Positions 1-7,975 of a stretch of DNA of 46,393 bases are shown in pieces (positions within the stretch are counted from its first letter, which is position 1; each line of letters opens with the position of its first letter). The position numbers and the translations under genes were made by a program. The stretch is from Curtobacterium sp. MCBA15_008 (GTDB lineage: Bacteria; Actinomycetota; Actinomycetes; Actinomycetales; Microbacteriaceae), in contig NZ_MJGN01000023.1 of assembly GCF_001865065.1 (NCBI RefSeq), forward strand, positions 1-46,393. Reading direction: 5' to 3'. The notes under the pieces were generated by a model. That model did not search any database. It was not told the DNA's origin and worked only from the letters and a program-made list of their open reading frames with translations.

Positions 1-5
1 AGCTG

Positions 6-27
6 GCACCGCGCCTCCCGCCCGTCC
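6..27. repeat. Partial copy of the GGCCTGGAGGCGCG hairpin element (right arm)
   Basis: The stretch reads GCACCGCGCCTCCCGCCCGTC, close to the right arm plus loop end of the full copies at 25290 and 38846. The left arm would lie before the window start or is lost, so this may be a truncated view of a complete copy. Confidence 0.5.
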
Positions 28-114
28 TCCGGTCGCGTCGTGACGTTCCTGCCCATCGCACGCGTCCTGGAAAGCCGAATCGCGCGAAGGAGGCAAGAAC
101 TTCCTGCTCCCTAC

Positions 115-172
115 GCGCGAAACGTCTCCCCATGCGCGAAATGTCTCCCCATGCGCGGAACGACCTTCGCCG
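115..172. repeat. 19-base tandem repeat, three units
   Basis: Units start at 115, 134 and 153. The first two, GCGCGAAACGTCTCCCCAT and a one-base variant, are complete and contiguous; the third diverges after about 10 bases. Read on the minus strand the array contains GGTCGTTCCGCGC, identical to the start of the 19-base array at 40397, and the whole unit matches that one at about 15 of 19 positions. The rest of 1-181 shows no convincing gene; it lies 3' of the minus-strand operon ending at 182. Confidence 0.75.
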
Positions 173-181
173 CGCGGAACG

Positions 182-1297
182 TCAGCCGACCGTGGCCGCG
201 TCCGTCGAACCGGCCGCCAACGCGCCGCGGACGGAACCCCACGACGTGAGCCGCTCGCGGACCGCCGGGTCCTGCTCGTGCGCGATGGCCGCGGCGTGTG
301 CCTGCTCGAGCACCTCGTCGATCACGATGCGTCGCCCCGACCTGGCCGAGGCGATCGCCGCGTCCACCATCGTCAGGCTCATCACGTTGCCGTGCACCTC
401 GCCGTCCGGGGTTTCACCGGAGCGGACCGCGTGCACGAACGAGGCGAGCGACCCGGCGATCTCGTTCCCGACGCTCGGCGCCGCCGCGGGGGTGCCCGGC
501 GTGCCGTCGAGGTCGCTCCACGGGTCGTGGTCGCCGTCCCACAGCGCGGTGCCGCCCGCGCCGGACGCCCGCCAGTCGCCGTTCCAGGACGTCTCCGCGC
601 CGGGCGCGCACCACGAGCCGTCGTAGACGTACCGGACGTCGTCCTCGAACGCGAACACCGCCGCAGCCGCAGCGTCGCCGCGGTACCAGGACCACGACGG
701 GTTCCACGACTCGCAGTAGACCGAGACCGGGTCGCGTTCGAGCACGTACCGGGCGGAGTCGAACGCGTGGATCGCCATGTCGAGCAGCAGGACGTCGTCC
801 ATCTCCTCGCGGAAGCCGCCGAAGTGCGGTGCCTTCGCGAAGCGCGTGCTCAAGCCGCCGATCGCCCCGAGGTCGCGGACGTGCTGCCGGAACGCCACGA
901 GCTGGTCGTTGTAGCGGCGCGACTGCGACACCATGAACAGCTTGCCGGTGGCCTCGGCGGCGGCCGCCAGCGACAGCGCCTCGGCGACGGTCTGCGCCGC
1001 GGGCTTCTCGCCGAGGACGGGCAGTCCGGCACGGAGGGCCTCGAGCGTCACCGGGTGGTGGGCGACCGGCACCGTGATGTCGAGGACGGCCTCGGCGCCG
1101 GTGTCGGCGATGAGCGCTGACAGGTCGGTGCCGACGGGGATCGAGGGGTCGCCCGCGACGGCGGCCCCGGCCCGGGCGGCGTCGAGGTCGAGGTCGACGA
1201 TGCCGACGAGCTCGACGTCCGGGTCGGCGGCGACGGTGGCGAGCCAGGCTCGGCCCATCCCGCCGGCGCCGACCTGGACGACGCGCAAGGCCGTCAC
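182..1297 (-). CDS. Gfo/Idh/MocA-family sugar dehydrogenase (ThuB-like)
   Basis: Predicted cytoplasmic NAD(P)-dependent oxidoreductase of 371 aa. The N-terminal Rossmann fold has GAGGMG near residues 10-15 and the family EKP motif (GEKPAA) near 97-99; the C-terminal half is the usual Gfo/Idh sheet domain. The start is a GTG whose last bases overlap the stop of the upstream ThuA-like gene (GTGA), so translation is probably coupled. It is last in an operon of binding protein, two permeases and ThuA. In rhizobia the equivalent pair ThuA-ThuB oxidises trehalose-type disaccharides to 3-keto forms; that the same reaction occurs here is inference from order and family. The true sugar is unknown. Confidence 0.9.
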   Translation of the reverse strand: MTALRVVQVGAGGMGRAWLATVAADPDVELVGIVDLDLDAARAGAAVAGDPSIPVGTDLSALIADTGAEAVLDITVPVAHHPVTLEALRAGLPVLGEKPAAQTVAEALSLAAAAEATGKLFMVSQSRRYNDQLVAFRQHVRDLGAIGGLSTRFAKAPHFGGFREEMDDVLLLDMAIHAFDSARYVLERDPVSVYCESWNPSWSWYRGDAAAAAVFAFEDDVRYVYDGSWCAPGAETSWNGDWRASGAGGTALWDGDHDPWSDLDGTPGTPAAAPSVGNEIAGSLASFVHAVRSGETPDGEVHGNVMSLTMVDAAIASARSGRRIVIDEVLEQAHAAAIAHEQDPAVRERLTSWGSVRGALAAGSTDAATVG

Positions 1298-2088
1298 GCC
1301 TGCGCCCCCTCGGCCACCGGAGCGTCGTCGAACGGGCCGCGGTAGTGCTGCCCCTCGAAGTACTCGCCGAGGTCGTAGCGGCGGAGCGTCGGGATCTCCC
1401 GCTCGCGCTCCGGCCGCGCCCACTCGGTGGCGTTCGCGATCACCCGGCGGACGTCCTTGTGGTGGTACACGGGGAAGTCCTGGTCGCCGGGGGAGAAGTA
1501 GAAGATCTTCCCGAGGCCGCGCCGGTACGTCATGCCGCTCCGGAACACCTCGCCGCCGGTGAAGCCCGAGATGAAGACGAGCTCGTCGGGAGTGGGGACG
1601 TCGAAGTACTCGCCGTACATCTCCTGCTCGGGGATGACGATCGGGTTCGGCACGCCGCGGGTGATCGGGTGCTGCGGGTTCACGGTCCAGACGAGTTCCT
1701 GGTCGTGCTCGCTGCGCCAGCGGAGCGTGCAGGTGGTGCCCATCAGCTTGCCGAAGATCTTCGACCAGTGGCCGGAGTGCAGGACGACGAGCCCCATGCC
1801 GGACAGCACGTGCTTGTGCACCCGGTCCACGACGGCGTCGTCGACGTCCTGGTGGGCGGCGTGCCCCCACCAGGTCAGGACATCCGTCTCGGCGAGGACC
1901 TCGTCGGTCAGGCCGTGCTCGGGTTCCTGCATGGTGGCCGTGCGGACGACGGCGTCCGGCAGGTTCTCGCGGATGCCGTCCGCGATCGCGCCGTGCATGC
2001 CGTCGGGGTACCGTTCCGCGACGTGCTGCTCGACCTGCTCGTGGACGTTCTCGCCCCAGACGGTGATGCGGAGCGGGGTGGTGGTCAT
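1294..2088 (-). CDS. ThuA-like domain protein
   Basis: 264 aa, whole-length ThuA domain (class I glutamine amidotransferase-like fold). Visible blocks are VWGENVHEQ near the N-terminus, TWWGHA near residue 75 and VLHSGHWSK near 105. The start ATG at 2088 is the only good candidate at the head of the conserved block. The gene follows the second permease after a short gap and overlaps the Gfo/Idh gene downstream by 4 bases. ThuA proteins act with Gfo/Idh dehydrogenases in sugar utilisation, but their own chemistry is poorly defined, so no reaction is assigned. It is distinct from the second ThuA at 33572, with little obvious sequence identity outside the motifs. Confidence 0.88.
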   Translation of the reverse strand: MTTTPLRITVWGENVHEQVEQHVAERYPDGMHGAIADGIRENLPDAVVRTATMQEPEHGLTDEVLAETDVLTWWGHAAHQDVDDAVVDRVHKHVLSGMGLVVLHSGHWSKIFGKLMGTTCTLRWRSEHDQELVWTVNPQHPITRGVPNPIVIPEQEMYGEYFDVPTPDELVFISGFTGGEVFRSGMTYRRGLGKIFYFSPGDQDFPVYHHKDVRRVIANATEWARPEREREIPTLRRYDLGEYFEGQHYRGPFDDAPVAEGAQA

Positions 2089-2135
2089 GGTGTGCCTTTC
2101 AGACGGTGGTGTGCGGTGGCGTCGGTCCGGGGCCG

Positions 2136-3026
2136 TCACTTGACGGCACCGCCGAGGGCACCAGCGGAGATGTACTTCTGCGCGAAGATCAGCAGGACGG
2201 CAGCGGGCATGGACGCCAGCACCGAGGTCGCCATGACGGGCCCCCAGTCGGTGACGTTCGTGCCGATGTAGTTGTAGATGCCGAGCGTGATCGGTCGGAC
2301 GGCCGGGGTCGACGTCAGGGTCAGCGCGATGAGGAAGTCGCCCCAGGCGCCGAGGAACGTGAAGAGCGCCGCGGTGACGATCGCGTTCCGGCTGATCGGG
2401 ACGACGATCGACACGAAGGCCCGGAAGTCGCTGGCGCCGTCGACCAGGGCCGCCTCGACCAGGCTCGGCGGGATCGACTCCATGAAGGCCCGCATCAGCA
2501 GGATGGCGAAGGGCACCTGCACCGCGCTGTCGGCCAGGATCAGCCCGACGTAGCTGTTCAGCAGCCCGACGTTGTTGAACAGGGTGTACAGCGCGTTCGC
2601 GATCACGATCGCCGGGATCATCTGGGTGATGAGCAGGACGAGCAGGAACACCTTCGTGCCGCGCATCCGGAACCGGGCGAGGCCGTAGGCAGCCGGCGTC
2701 GCGACGGCGAGCGTGAGCACGACCGTCCCGAGCCCGATGACCATGCTCGAGACGAAGTTCTGCCCCTGCTGCTGGAACGCCGCCTGGTACCCGGCGAAGG
2801 TCGGGCTCCACGGGAACCAGGTCGCGGTGGCGGCACCGGACGTGGCCTGCAGGCTCGTGTTCACCATCCAGTAGACGGGGAACACCATGATCGCCAGGAA
2901 GACGATGCCGAGGATCGTGAGGGGGATGCCCTTCACGTTGCCGCGGGGTCGCCGTGGCCGTGCGGCCCGGTCGGTCGTGATCGCGCGGGTGGCGGTCACG
3001 GTCTGGTTCGCGATTCCGACGCTCAT
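2136..3026 (-). CDS. Carbohydrate ABC transporter permease (MalG/ThuG type)
   Basis: 296 aa inner-membrane subunit. After a basic N-terminus (RPRRPRG) come about six membrane segments and, in the third quarter, the EAA loop EAALVDGASDF that docks the ATPase. The tail SAGALGGAVK is typical of the MalG-like partner of CUT1 importers. The ATG at 3026 overlaps the stop of the first permease (ATGA). It forms a heterodimeric channel with the product of 3023-3973. No ATPase gene is in the operon. Confidence 0.93.
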   Translation of the reverse strand: MSVGIANQTVTATRAITTDRAARPRRPRGNVKGIPLTILGIVFLAIMVFPVYWMVNTSLQATSGAATATWFPWSPTFAGYQAAFQQQGQNFVSSMVIGLGTVVLTLAVATPAAYGLARFRMRGTKVFLLVLLITQMIPAIVIANALYTLFNNVGLLNSYVGLILADSAVQVPFAILLMRAFMESIPPSLVEAALVDGASDFRAFVSIVVPISRNAIVTAALFTFLGAWGDFLIALTLTSTPAVRPITLGIYNYIGTNVTDWGPVMATSVLASMPAAVLLIFAQKYISAGALGGAVK

Positions 3027-3973
3027 TCGTCGACCGCCTTCCGGGAGATCGCGATGTAGACCATCGCGAAGACGAACGAGACGACGATGAGCACGTTGCT
3101 CACCGCGGCTCCGATGCCGAACTGGAAGTTGACGAACGACTGGTGGTACGCGTTCGTGGCGAGCGTCTGCGTCGAGTTCGCCGGGCCGCCGCCGGTCAGG
3201 CCGAGGATGATGTCCACGACCTTCAGCGTGTAGACGACCCCGAGCACGATCACGACGCTGACCACCGACCGGATGCTCGGCCAGGTGATGTACCAGAACG
3301 CCTTGAACCCGGTGGCGCCGTCGAGCGCGCCGGCCTCGTACAGCTCCGGCGGCACGGACTGCAGCCCGCTGTAGAGGATCGTCGTGTTGAACGGGATGCC
3401 GAGCCACACGTTGACGCCGATCACCGCGATCAGCGCCAGGCTCGGGCTGACGAGCCACGGCACCGGGGCGATGCCGACGAGCCCGAGCAGCTGGTTCAGG
3501 GCTCCGCTGTCCTGGTCGAGCAGCCACTTCCACACCGCGCTCGAGGCGATGAGCGGCAGCAGCCACGGCAGCAGGAGCAACCCGCGCAGGAAGCCGGACA
3601 GCGGGAAGTGCCGCCGGAAGAACAGCGCGAGGCTCAGCCCGATGACGAACTGCAGGACGATCGAGCCCGCCGTGAACAGCGCCGTGTTCACGAGGCTCGT
3701 CGTGAAGACCGAGCTCTGGAACACCGAGATGTAGTTGCCGAGGCCCACCCAGGGAGCCTCGCCGGTGAAGAACGTCGCGGTCGTGTAGTCCTGGAAGGAC
3801 ATGATGACGTTCTTGACGACGGGGTAGCCGAAGAAGACGGCGACGAAGATCGCGGCCGGCACCACGAAGAGCCATCGGGTCATGCCGGATCGGAACCGGG
3901 CGCGTCGCTGCCCGGGTCGGGGTGTCGTCACGGGCAGGGTCGTCCGTGGTCGTGTCTGTGTCGAGGCGCTCAC
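3023..3973 (-). CDS. Carbohydrate ABC transporter permease (MalF/ThuF type)
   Basis: 316 aa, first permease of the operon. A 35-residue basic, Pro/Thr-rich tail precedes the first membrane helix (WLFVVPAAIFVAVFF). The EAA loop reads EAGALDGATGF. The GTG start at 3973 was chosen because AAAGGA lies 7 bases upstream at 3981-3986 and GGAGGA just before that. It lies 70 bases after the binding-protein stop and is translationally coupled to the second permease. Confidence 0.92.
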   Translation of the reverse strand: MSASTQTRPRTTLPVTTPRPGQRRARFRSGMTRWLFVVPAAIFVAVFFGYPVVKNVIMSFQDYTTATFFTGEAPWVGLGNYISVFQSSVFTTSLVNTALFTAGSIVLQFVIGLSLALFFRRHFPLSGFLRGLLLLPWLLPLIASSAVWKWLLDQDSGALNQLLGLVGIAPVPWLVSPSLALIAVIGVNVWLGIPFNTTILYSGLQSVPPELYEAGALDGATGFKAFWYITWPSIRSVVSVVIVLGVVYTLKVVDIILGLTGGGPANSTQTLATNAYHQSFVNFQFGIGAAVSNVLIVVSFVFAMVYIAISRKAVDE

Positions 3974-4043
3974 GCCGGGGTCCTTTCCTCCACGCGGGTG
4001 GGAGCCGACCGGTCGGCCGGCTCCCCACTGCTCGTGCGAATGA

Positions 4044-5273
4044 CTACTGCTCCTGCGACTGCGCCTGCTTGAGCGCTGCCTCGGGGCTGGCCTTGCCGGT
4101 GAGGGCGAGCTGGACGGCGGTGTAGATCTTCGTGGCGGCCTTGGGCCATTCCGGTCCGAGCTCACCGGTACGGGCGCGGGCGGTCTGCACCGTGGTGACG
4201 AAGGACGCGACCTGCGGGTGGTCCTTCGCCCACGCCGCGCCGGCCTCGAGGTTCGTCGGCACGTTGCCGCTCACCTCGGACAGGACCTTCTGCATCTTCT
4301 GCGTGTGGAGGCAGCCGACGAACTTGCCGGCGAGCTGCATCTTGTCCTTGTCGCCGGTCTGCGGGACGGTGAACGCCTCGCCGCCGAGCGGTGCGACCGT
4401 GGCCTCGCCGGTGCGCGTCGGGATCGGCACGCTGTCGAACTCGAGGCCCTTCTTCTCGTTGAGCGCCGGCAGCTGCCAGGGACCGTTGATCATCATCGCG
4501 GCCTTGCCGGCCAGGAACTGGTTGTTGACGTCCGCCTGGGCCCAGTTGATCGAGCTCTTCGACATCGAGCCGTCGTCCTGCAGGTCCTCGACGAGCTGCA
4601 GCGCCTGGGTGGCGTCCGCCGTGGCGATGTTCTTCTCGTCACCGCCGTTCGACCAGAAGAACGGCAGGAACTGCCAGGTGCCCTCGTAGGTGTTGATGTT
4701 GCTCATCGCGAAGCCGTAGGTCGAGCCCTTGGTCAGCGTCTTCGCGGCGGTCTTGAGCTCGTCCCACGTCTTGGGCGGCTGGACGCCGGCGTCCGCCAGC
4801 AGCTTCTTGTTGTAGTAGAGCGCGATGGAGTTCGTGTTCGACTGCAGGCCGTAGAGCTTGCCCTTGTAGGTGCTCGCCGCCTTCACGCCGGGGACGTCGC
4901 CGTCGGCGTCCAGGCCGTACGCCGACAGGTCGGACAGGGCGCCGGACGAGGCGATCTGCTGGACGTCGGGATTGTCGAGCATGAGCACGTCGGGCAGCGT
5001 CTTCGACGATGCCTGCTGCAGCACCTTCGCGATCAGGCCGGCGCCGGCGACGTGGTTGATGTCAAGCTTCGCGCCGATGGTGGCGGCGCACTGCTTGTAG
5101 ACCGGGTTGTAGTTCGCGTCGTAGTAGTCCTCGATCGTGAGGGTCTTCGAGTCGGTCGAGGCCGATCCGGAGCCGGAGCAGCCGGACAGGACCAGGGGGA
5201 TCGTGGCGACGACGGCGACGGCGCCGACGAGTGCACGCGTCCGACGCGACGGGGAAGTGAACTTGTGCTTCAT
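4044..5273 (-). CDS. Extracellular sugar-binding lipoprotein (ThuE-like)
   Basis: 409 aa ABC solute-binding protein of the family-1 (maltose-type) fold. The signal peptide is basic then hydrophobic and ends in a lipobox LVLSGC (Cys32), so the mature protein should be lipid-anchored on the outer face. Sequence then moves through a Ser/Gly linker into TLTIEDYYDANYNP. It opens the minus-strand operon and is read from a strong-looking promoter with twin LacI operators at 5361-5399. The ligand is not evident; operon order resembles the trehalose/maltose thu operon of rhizobia. Confidence 0.93.
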   Translation of the reverse strand: MKHKFTSPSRRTRALVGAVAVVATIPLVLSGCSGSGSASTDSKTLTIEDYYDANYNPVYKQCAATIGAKLDINHVAGAGLIAKVLQQASSKTLPDVLMLDNPDVQQIASSGALSDLSAYGLDADGDVPGVKAASTYKGKLYGLQSNTNSIALYYNKKLLADAGVQPPKTWDELKTAAKTLTKGSTYGFAMSNINTYEGTWQFLPFFWSNGGDEKNIATADATQALQLVEDLQDDGSMSKSSINWAQADVNNQFLAGKAAMMINGPWQLPALNEKKGLEFDSVPIPTRTGEATVAPLGGEAFTVPQTGDKDKMQLAGKFVGCLHTQKMQKVLSEVSGNVPTNLEAGAAWAKDHPQVASFVTTVQTARARTGELGPEWPKAATKIYTAVQLALTGKASPEAALKQAQSQEQ

Positions 5274-5360
5274 TGCAGAGCTCTTCTCTTGACGGATGCT
5301 GGGACAGGCACGCATCGACGAGGCCGCTGACGTCATCGTCGCTGTGCTCTTGGGGCGAGA

Positions 5361-5399
5361 AGCTAACAGAAAAGCGCTTCACCTGTAAAGCGCTTTTCT
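5361..5399 (-). promoter_or_regulatory. Operon promoter with twin LacI-type operators
   Basis: On the minus strand TTTACA (5384-5389), a 17-base spacer and TTAGCT (5361-5366) make a good -35/-10 pair for the 5273-182 operon. Two near-palindromic LacI boxes overlap it: AAAGCGCTTC at 5371-5380 in the spacer and AAAGCGCTTT at 5387-5396 over the -35. Their centres are 16 bases apart, and the whole block 5368-5399 is itself a 12-base-arm inverted repeat. The divergent LacI gene at 5438 is the likely repressor and may regulate itself. Confidence 0.75.
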
Positions 5400-5437
5400 C
5401 ACACGCTGGACGCCCGCTGGAAGCTAGGCTGACCGGC

Positions 5438-6457
5438 ATGGCCACGATGCAGCAGGTCGCCGACCGAGCGGGCGTCTCGATCGCCACGGTGTCCTTCGTC
5501 GTGAACGGCACGAAGTACGTCACCCCCGCGACCACGGCCAGGGTGACCGCCGCCATGCGCGAGCTCAAGTTCCGTGGCAACGTCGTCGCGCGGGCGCTGG
5601 CGAGTCGCCGGACCCGGATCATCGCGCTGCTCTTCCCGACCACCGGCAACCGCTTCAGCCCGACCACCTCGCAGTTCTTCATGAGCGCGGCCAAGCGTGC
5701 GTCGGAGCGCGGGTACCACCTCGTGCTCTGGCCCGTCGACCCGGCCGGCGACGACCTCGACGACCTCGTCTCGGGCGGCCTCGTCGACGGCGTCATCCTG
5801 ATGGAGGTGCGGATGGACGATCCCCGCGTCGCCGTCCTGACCGACCTCGGCGTCCCCTTCACCCTGATCGGGCGCACCCGCGACAGCAGTGGGCTGCCCT
5901 ACGTCGACATCGACTTCGAGACCACGATCGAGGACAGCCTCGACCACCTGGAAGGGCTCGGGCACCGTCGGTTCGGCCTGGTCCTCGAGGACCTCGAGGG
6001 CACCCCGATGGCGGGCTACGCGCCGCACCTCCGCGTCCACGACACCTTCCGGCAGGCGATGCTCGACCGCGGCACCACCGGGACGATCGTCACCGCGGGG
6101 CCGGGTAGCGACGGCGGCCGGAACGCGGCGAGCGACCTGCTCGACGCGGACCCGGCCGTCAGCGCGGTGCTCGTCATGAAGGACGACTCCGCGGCCGGGC
6201 TGCTCGTCGGCCTGCACGCTGCCGGTCGCCGGGTGCCGGAGGACGTCTCCGTGCTCAGCATCGCGTCGTCCGAGGCGAACGCCGACCAGCACTCCCCGCG
6301 GCTGTCGACGATGGTCGCCCCCGGGCCGGAGCTCGGCACGCGGGCGGCGGACGCGCTCATCGAGCAGCTCGACGGCACGTCCGACGACCTGCCGCACTTC
6401 CTCCTGCCCTGCACGCTCCGGACGGCCGAGTCGACGGGTCCCGCCCCGACCCCCTGA
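5438..6457 (+). CDS. LacI-family transcriptional repressor
   Basis: 339 aa. The N-terminal helix-turn-helix (MQQVADRAGVSIATVSFVVN) with its hinge region is followed by a periplasmic-binding-protein-like effector domain (VIALLFPTTGN-like start, VLVMKDDSAAGLL, VSVLSIASSEAN). The ATG at 5438 lacks a Shine-Dalgarno sequence but has TAGGCT at 5425-5430, seven bases upstream, so the transcript may be leaderless. It sits between two ABC operons and faces the twin operators at 5371-5396; it is the obvious candidate regulator of the minus operon and possibly of 6656-9791. Its stop TGA is directly followed by CGGCC, the edge of a hairpin element. Confidence 0.93.
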   Translation: MATMQQVADRAGVSIATVSFVVNGTKYVTPATTARVTAAMRELKFRGNVVARALASRRTRIIALLFPTTGNRFSPTTSQFFMSAAKRASERGYHLVLWPVDPAGDDLDDLVSGGLVDGVILMEVRMDDPRVAVLTDLGVPFTLIGRTRDSSGLPYVDIDFETTIEDSLDHLEGLGHRRFGLVLEDLEGTPMAGYAPHLRVHDTFRQAMLDRGTTGTIVTAGPGSDGGRNAASDLLDADPAVSAVLVMKDDSAAGLLVGLHAAGRRVPEDVSVLSIASSEANADQHSPRLSTMVAPGPELGTRAADALIEQLDGTSDDLPHFLLPCTLRTAESTGPAPTP

Positions 6458-6458
6458 C

Positions 6459-6500
6459 GGCCGGGAGGCGCGTGGCGGCCCCGCCCCGCGCCTCCCGTCC
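6459..6500. repeat. Full copy of the hairpin element, variant arms
   Basis: Inner arms GGGAGGCGCG (6463-6472) and CGCGCCTCCC (6487-6496) flank a 14-base loop TGGCGGCCCCGCCC, the same loop length as other copies; outer bases pair with one mismatch. It starts flush with the LacI stop codon and could act as its terminator. Confidence 0.8.
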
Positions 6501-6512
6501 GCCCCGTTTCGG

Positions 6513-6560
6513 GCTGGGCGACAGTTCACGGGCCCGCGAACCCGTGAACTGTCGCTCAGC
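6513..6560. terminator. 20-base-pair palindrome of a second kind
   Basis: The arms 6513-6532 and 6541-6560 pair over 20 bases with one G-T wobble; the core reads GACAGTTCACGGG and its complement, with an 8-base loop. It has no T-run, so a rho-independent terminator function is only one option. It lies between LacI and the next operon, in a gene-free stretch (6458-6655) that is mostly taken up by this palindrome and the copy at 6459. Confidence 0.5.
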
Positions 6561-6655
6561 GCGAAGATCGCCGCGCTGCGCGCCCACCAGGCACTCAGCC
6601 TCCGTTTGGTTGTGTGGATGCACAGGATCGCAGCACCACACGTCGAGGAGGACGG

Positions 6656-7975
6656 ATGGCAATCGACCGCAGGCTCTTCCTGCTCGGAGGCGCGGGGGTG
6701 CTGCTGCTCGCCGGCTGCTCCACGCGCCCGGAACGCACCACCGTGGAGAACTGGCCCACGGACCCGCCAGAGGGCGAGGTCACCATCAGCTGGTGGGCCG
6801 GCCAGGTCGCCTCGAAGGACGGCGGGGACCTGCGGCGGAAGCTCATCGCCGAGTTCCAGAAGGAGCACCCGAACATCCGGGTGCGGATCGTCAGCGCCCC
6901 GAGCGACACCGACACGAACCGCACGAGCCTGACGACGCAGATCGCCGCCGGCAGCAGCACGCCGGACGTGTACCTCGGCGACGTCGCCTGGCCCGGGCAG
7001 TTCGCGAAGAACAAGCTCGCGACGCCGGTGAACCAGCTCGTCGGCGAGGACTTCTTCGAGCAGTTCCCGGAGGGCCTCCGGCAGGCGGCGAGTGTCGACG
7101 GGACGTACTACATGTTCCCGCTCTACATCGACGAGTCGTTCTTCCTGTACCGCAAGGACCTGCTCGCGAAGCACTCCCTGCAGGTGCCGAAGTCGTGGGA
7201 GGAAGTACGCGAGACCGCCGCGAAGCTCGTGGACACCGGAGACGTGTCGTACGGGTTCGCGTTCCAGGGCGACGTCTACGAGGGCCTCACCTGCAACGTG
7301 ACGGAGTTCGTCGCGGACGCCGGTGGCTCGCTCCTCAACGACGACCTGACGAAGCCCGAGACCACGAGCTCGGAGACGAAGCGCGCGTTCGACTTCATGC
7401 GCTCCCTCATCACCGACGGGGCGAGCCCGCGGGCGACCCTGACGTACCAGGAGCAGGACACGAACGACGCCTTCTCCGGCGGCCGCGCCGCGTTCCTCCG
7501 GAACTGGTCCTACGCCTGGGGGATCGCGAACGGACCGGACAGCCGGGTCGCCGGCAAGGTCGGGCTCGCCGCGCGACCGACGTTCGACGGCATGGACGAG
7601 CACCACTCGACGATCGGCGGGTGGGGGAACTACATCAACCCGCACACGCAGGAGCCGGCGGCGGCGCTGACCTTCGCGAGCTGGATGTCGAGCGAGACCG
7701 CGCAGCAGTTCCTCACCCGCGAGGGCGGGGTCCTGCCGGCCCGGTCCGCGAGCCTCGTCAGCGCGGACGCGAAGTCCCAGAAGCGCCCGACGTACGACAC
7801 GGCCGCCGGTATCACGCTCGTGCCCCGCCCGACCTCGACGGCGTACTACCCGAAGGTGTCGCAGGGCGTCTACCAGAACGGGAACAGCATCCTCGGTGGC
7901 CAGGCCTCGGTGGACGGCGGCACCAGCACGATGGCCTCCGCCATCTCGCTGGCCCTGAAGGGCGAAGCGCTGTGA
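6656..7975 (+). CDS. Extracellular sugar-binding lipoprotein
   Basis: 439 aa solute-binding protein. A short signal peptide ends in lipobox LLAGC (Cys21); the mature part has the usual ISWWAGQ strand and later YPKVSQGVYQNGNSI. The ATG at 6656 follows GAGGAGGAC, a strong ribosome site; a methionine 14 codons upstream lacks one and would break the signal peptide. It is first in a three-gene operon, with the permease start overlapping its stop. It reads in the same direction as the LacI gene before it. The ligand is not deducible from the sequence alone. Confidence 0.93.
   Translation: MAIDRRLFLLGGAGVLLLAGCSTRPERTTVENWPTDPPEGEVTISWWAGQVASKDGGDLRRKLIAEFQKEHPNIRVRIVSAPSDTDTNRTSLTTQIAAGSSTPDVYLGDVAWPGQFAKNKLATPVNQLVGEDFFEQFPEGLRQAASVDGTYYMFPLYIDESFFLYRKDLLAKHSLQVPKSWEEVRETAAKLVDTGDVSYGFAFQGDVYEGLTCNVTEFVADAGGSLLNDDLTKPETTSSETKRAFDFMRSLITDGASPRATLTYQEQDTNDAFSGGRAAFLRNWSYAWGIANGPDSRVAGKVGLAARPTFDGMDEHHSTIGGWGNYINPHTQEPAAALTFASWMSSETAQQFLTREGGVLPARSASLVSADAKSQKRPTYDTAAGITLVPRPTSTAYYPKVSQGVYQNGNSILGGQASVDGGTSTMASAISLALKGEAL

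Noticed and set aside
115..172. CRISPR array
   Set aside because: Units are 19 bases and contiguous, without unique spacers, and no cas gene is present. The same holds at 40397-40453.
40..626. Plus-strand frames at the window start
   Set aside because: Cover the 19-base repeats and the antisense of the Gfo/Idh gene; no start signal or recognisable protein.
182..5273. Naming the first operon thuEFGAB outright
   Set aside because: Gene order and families match, but thuK is missing and the sugar is unproven; symbols were left empty.
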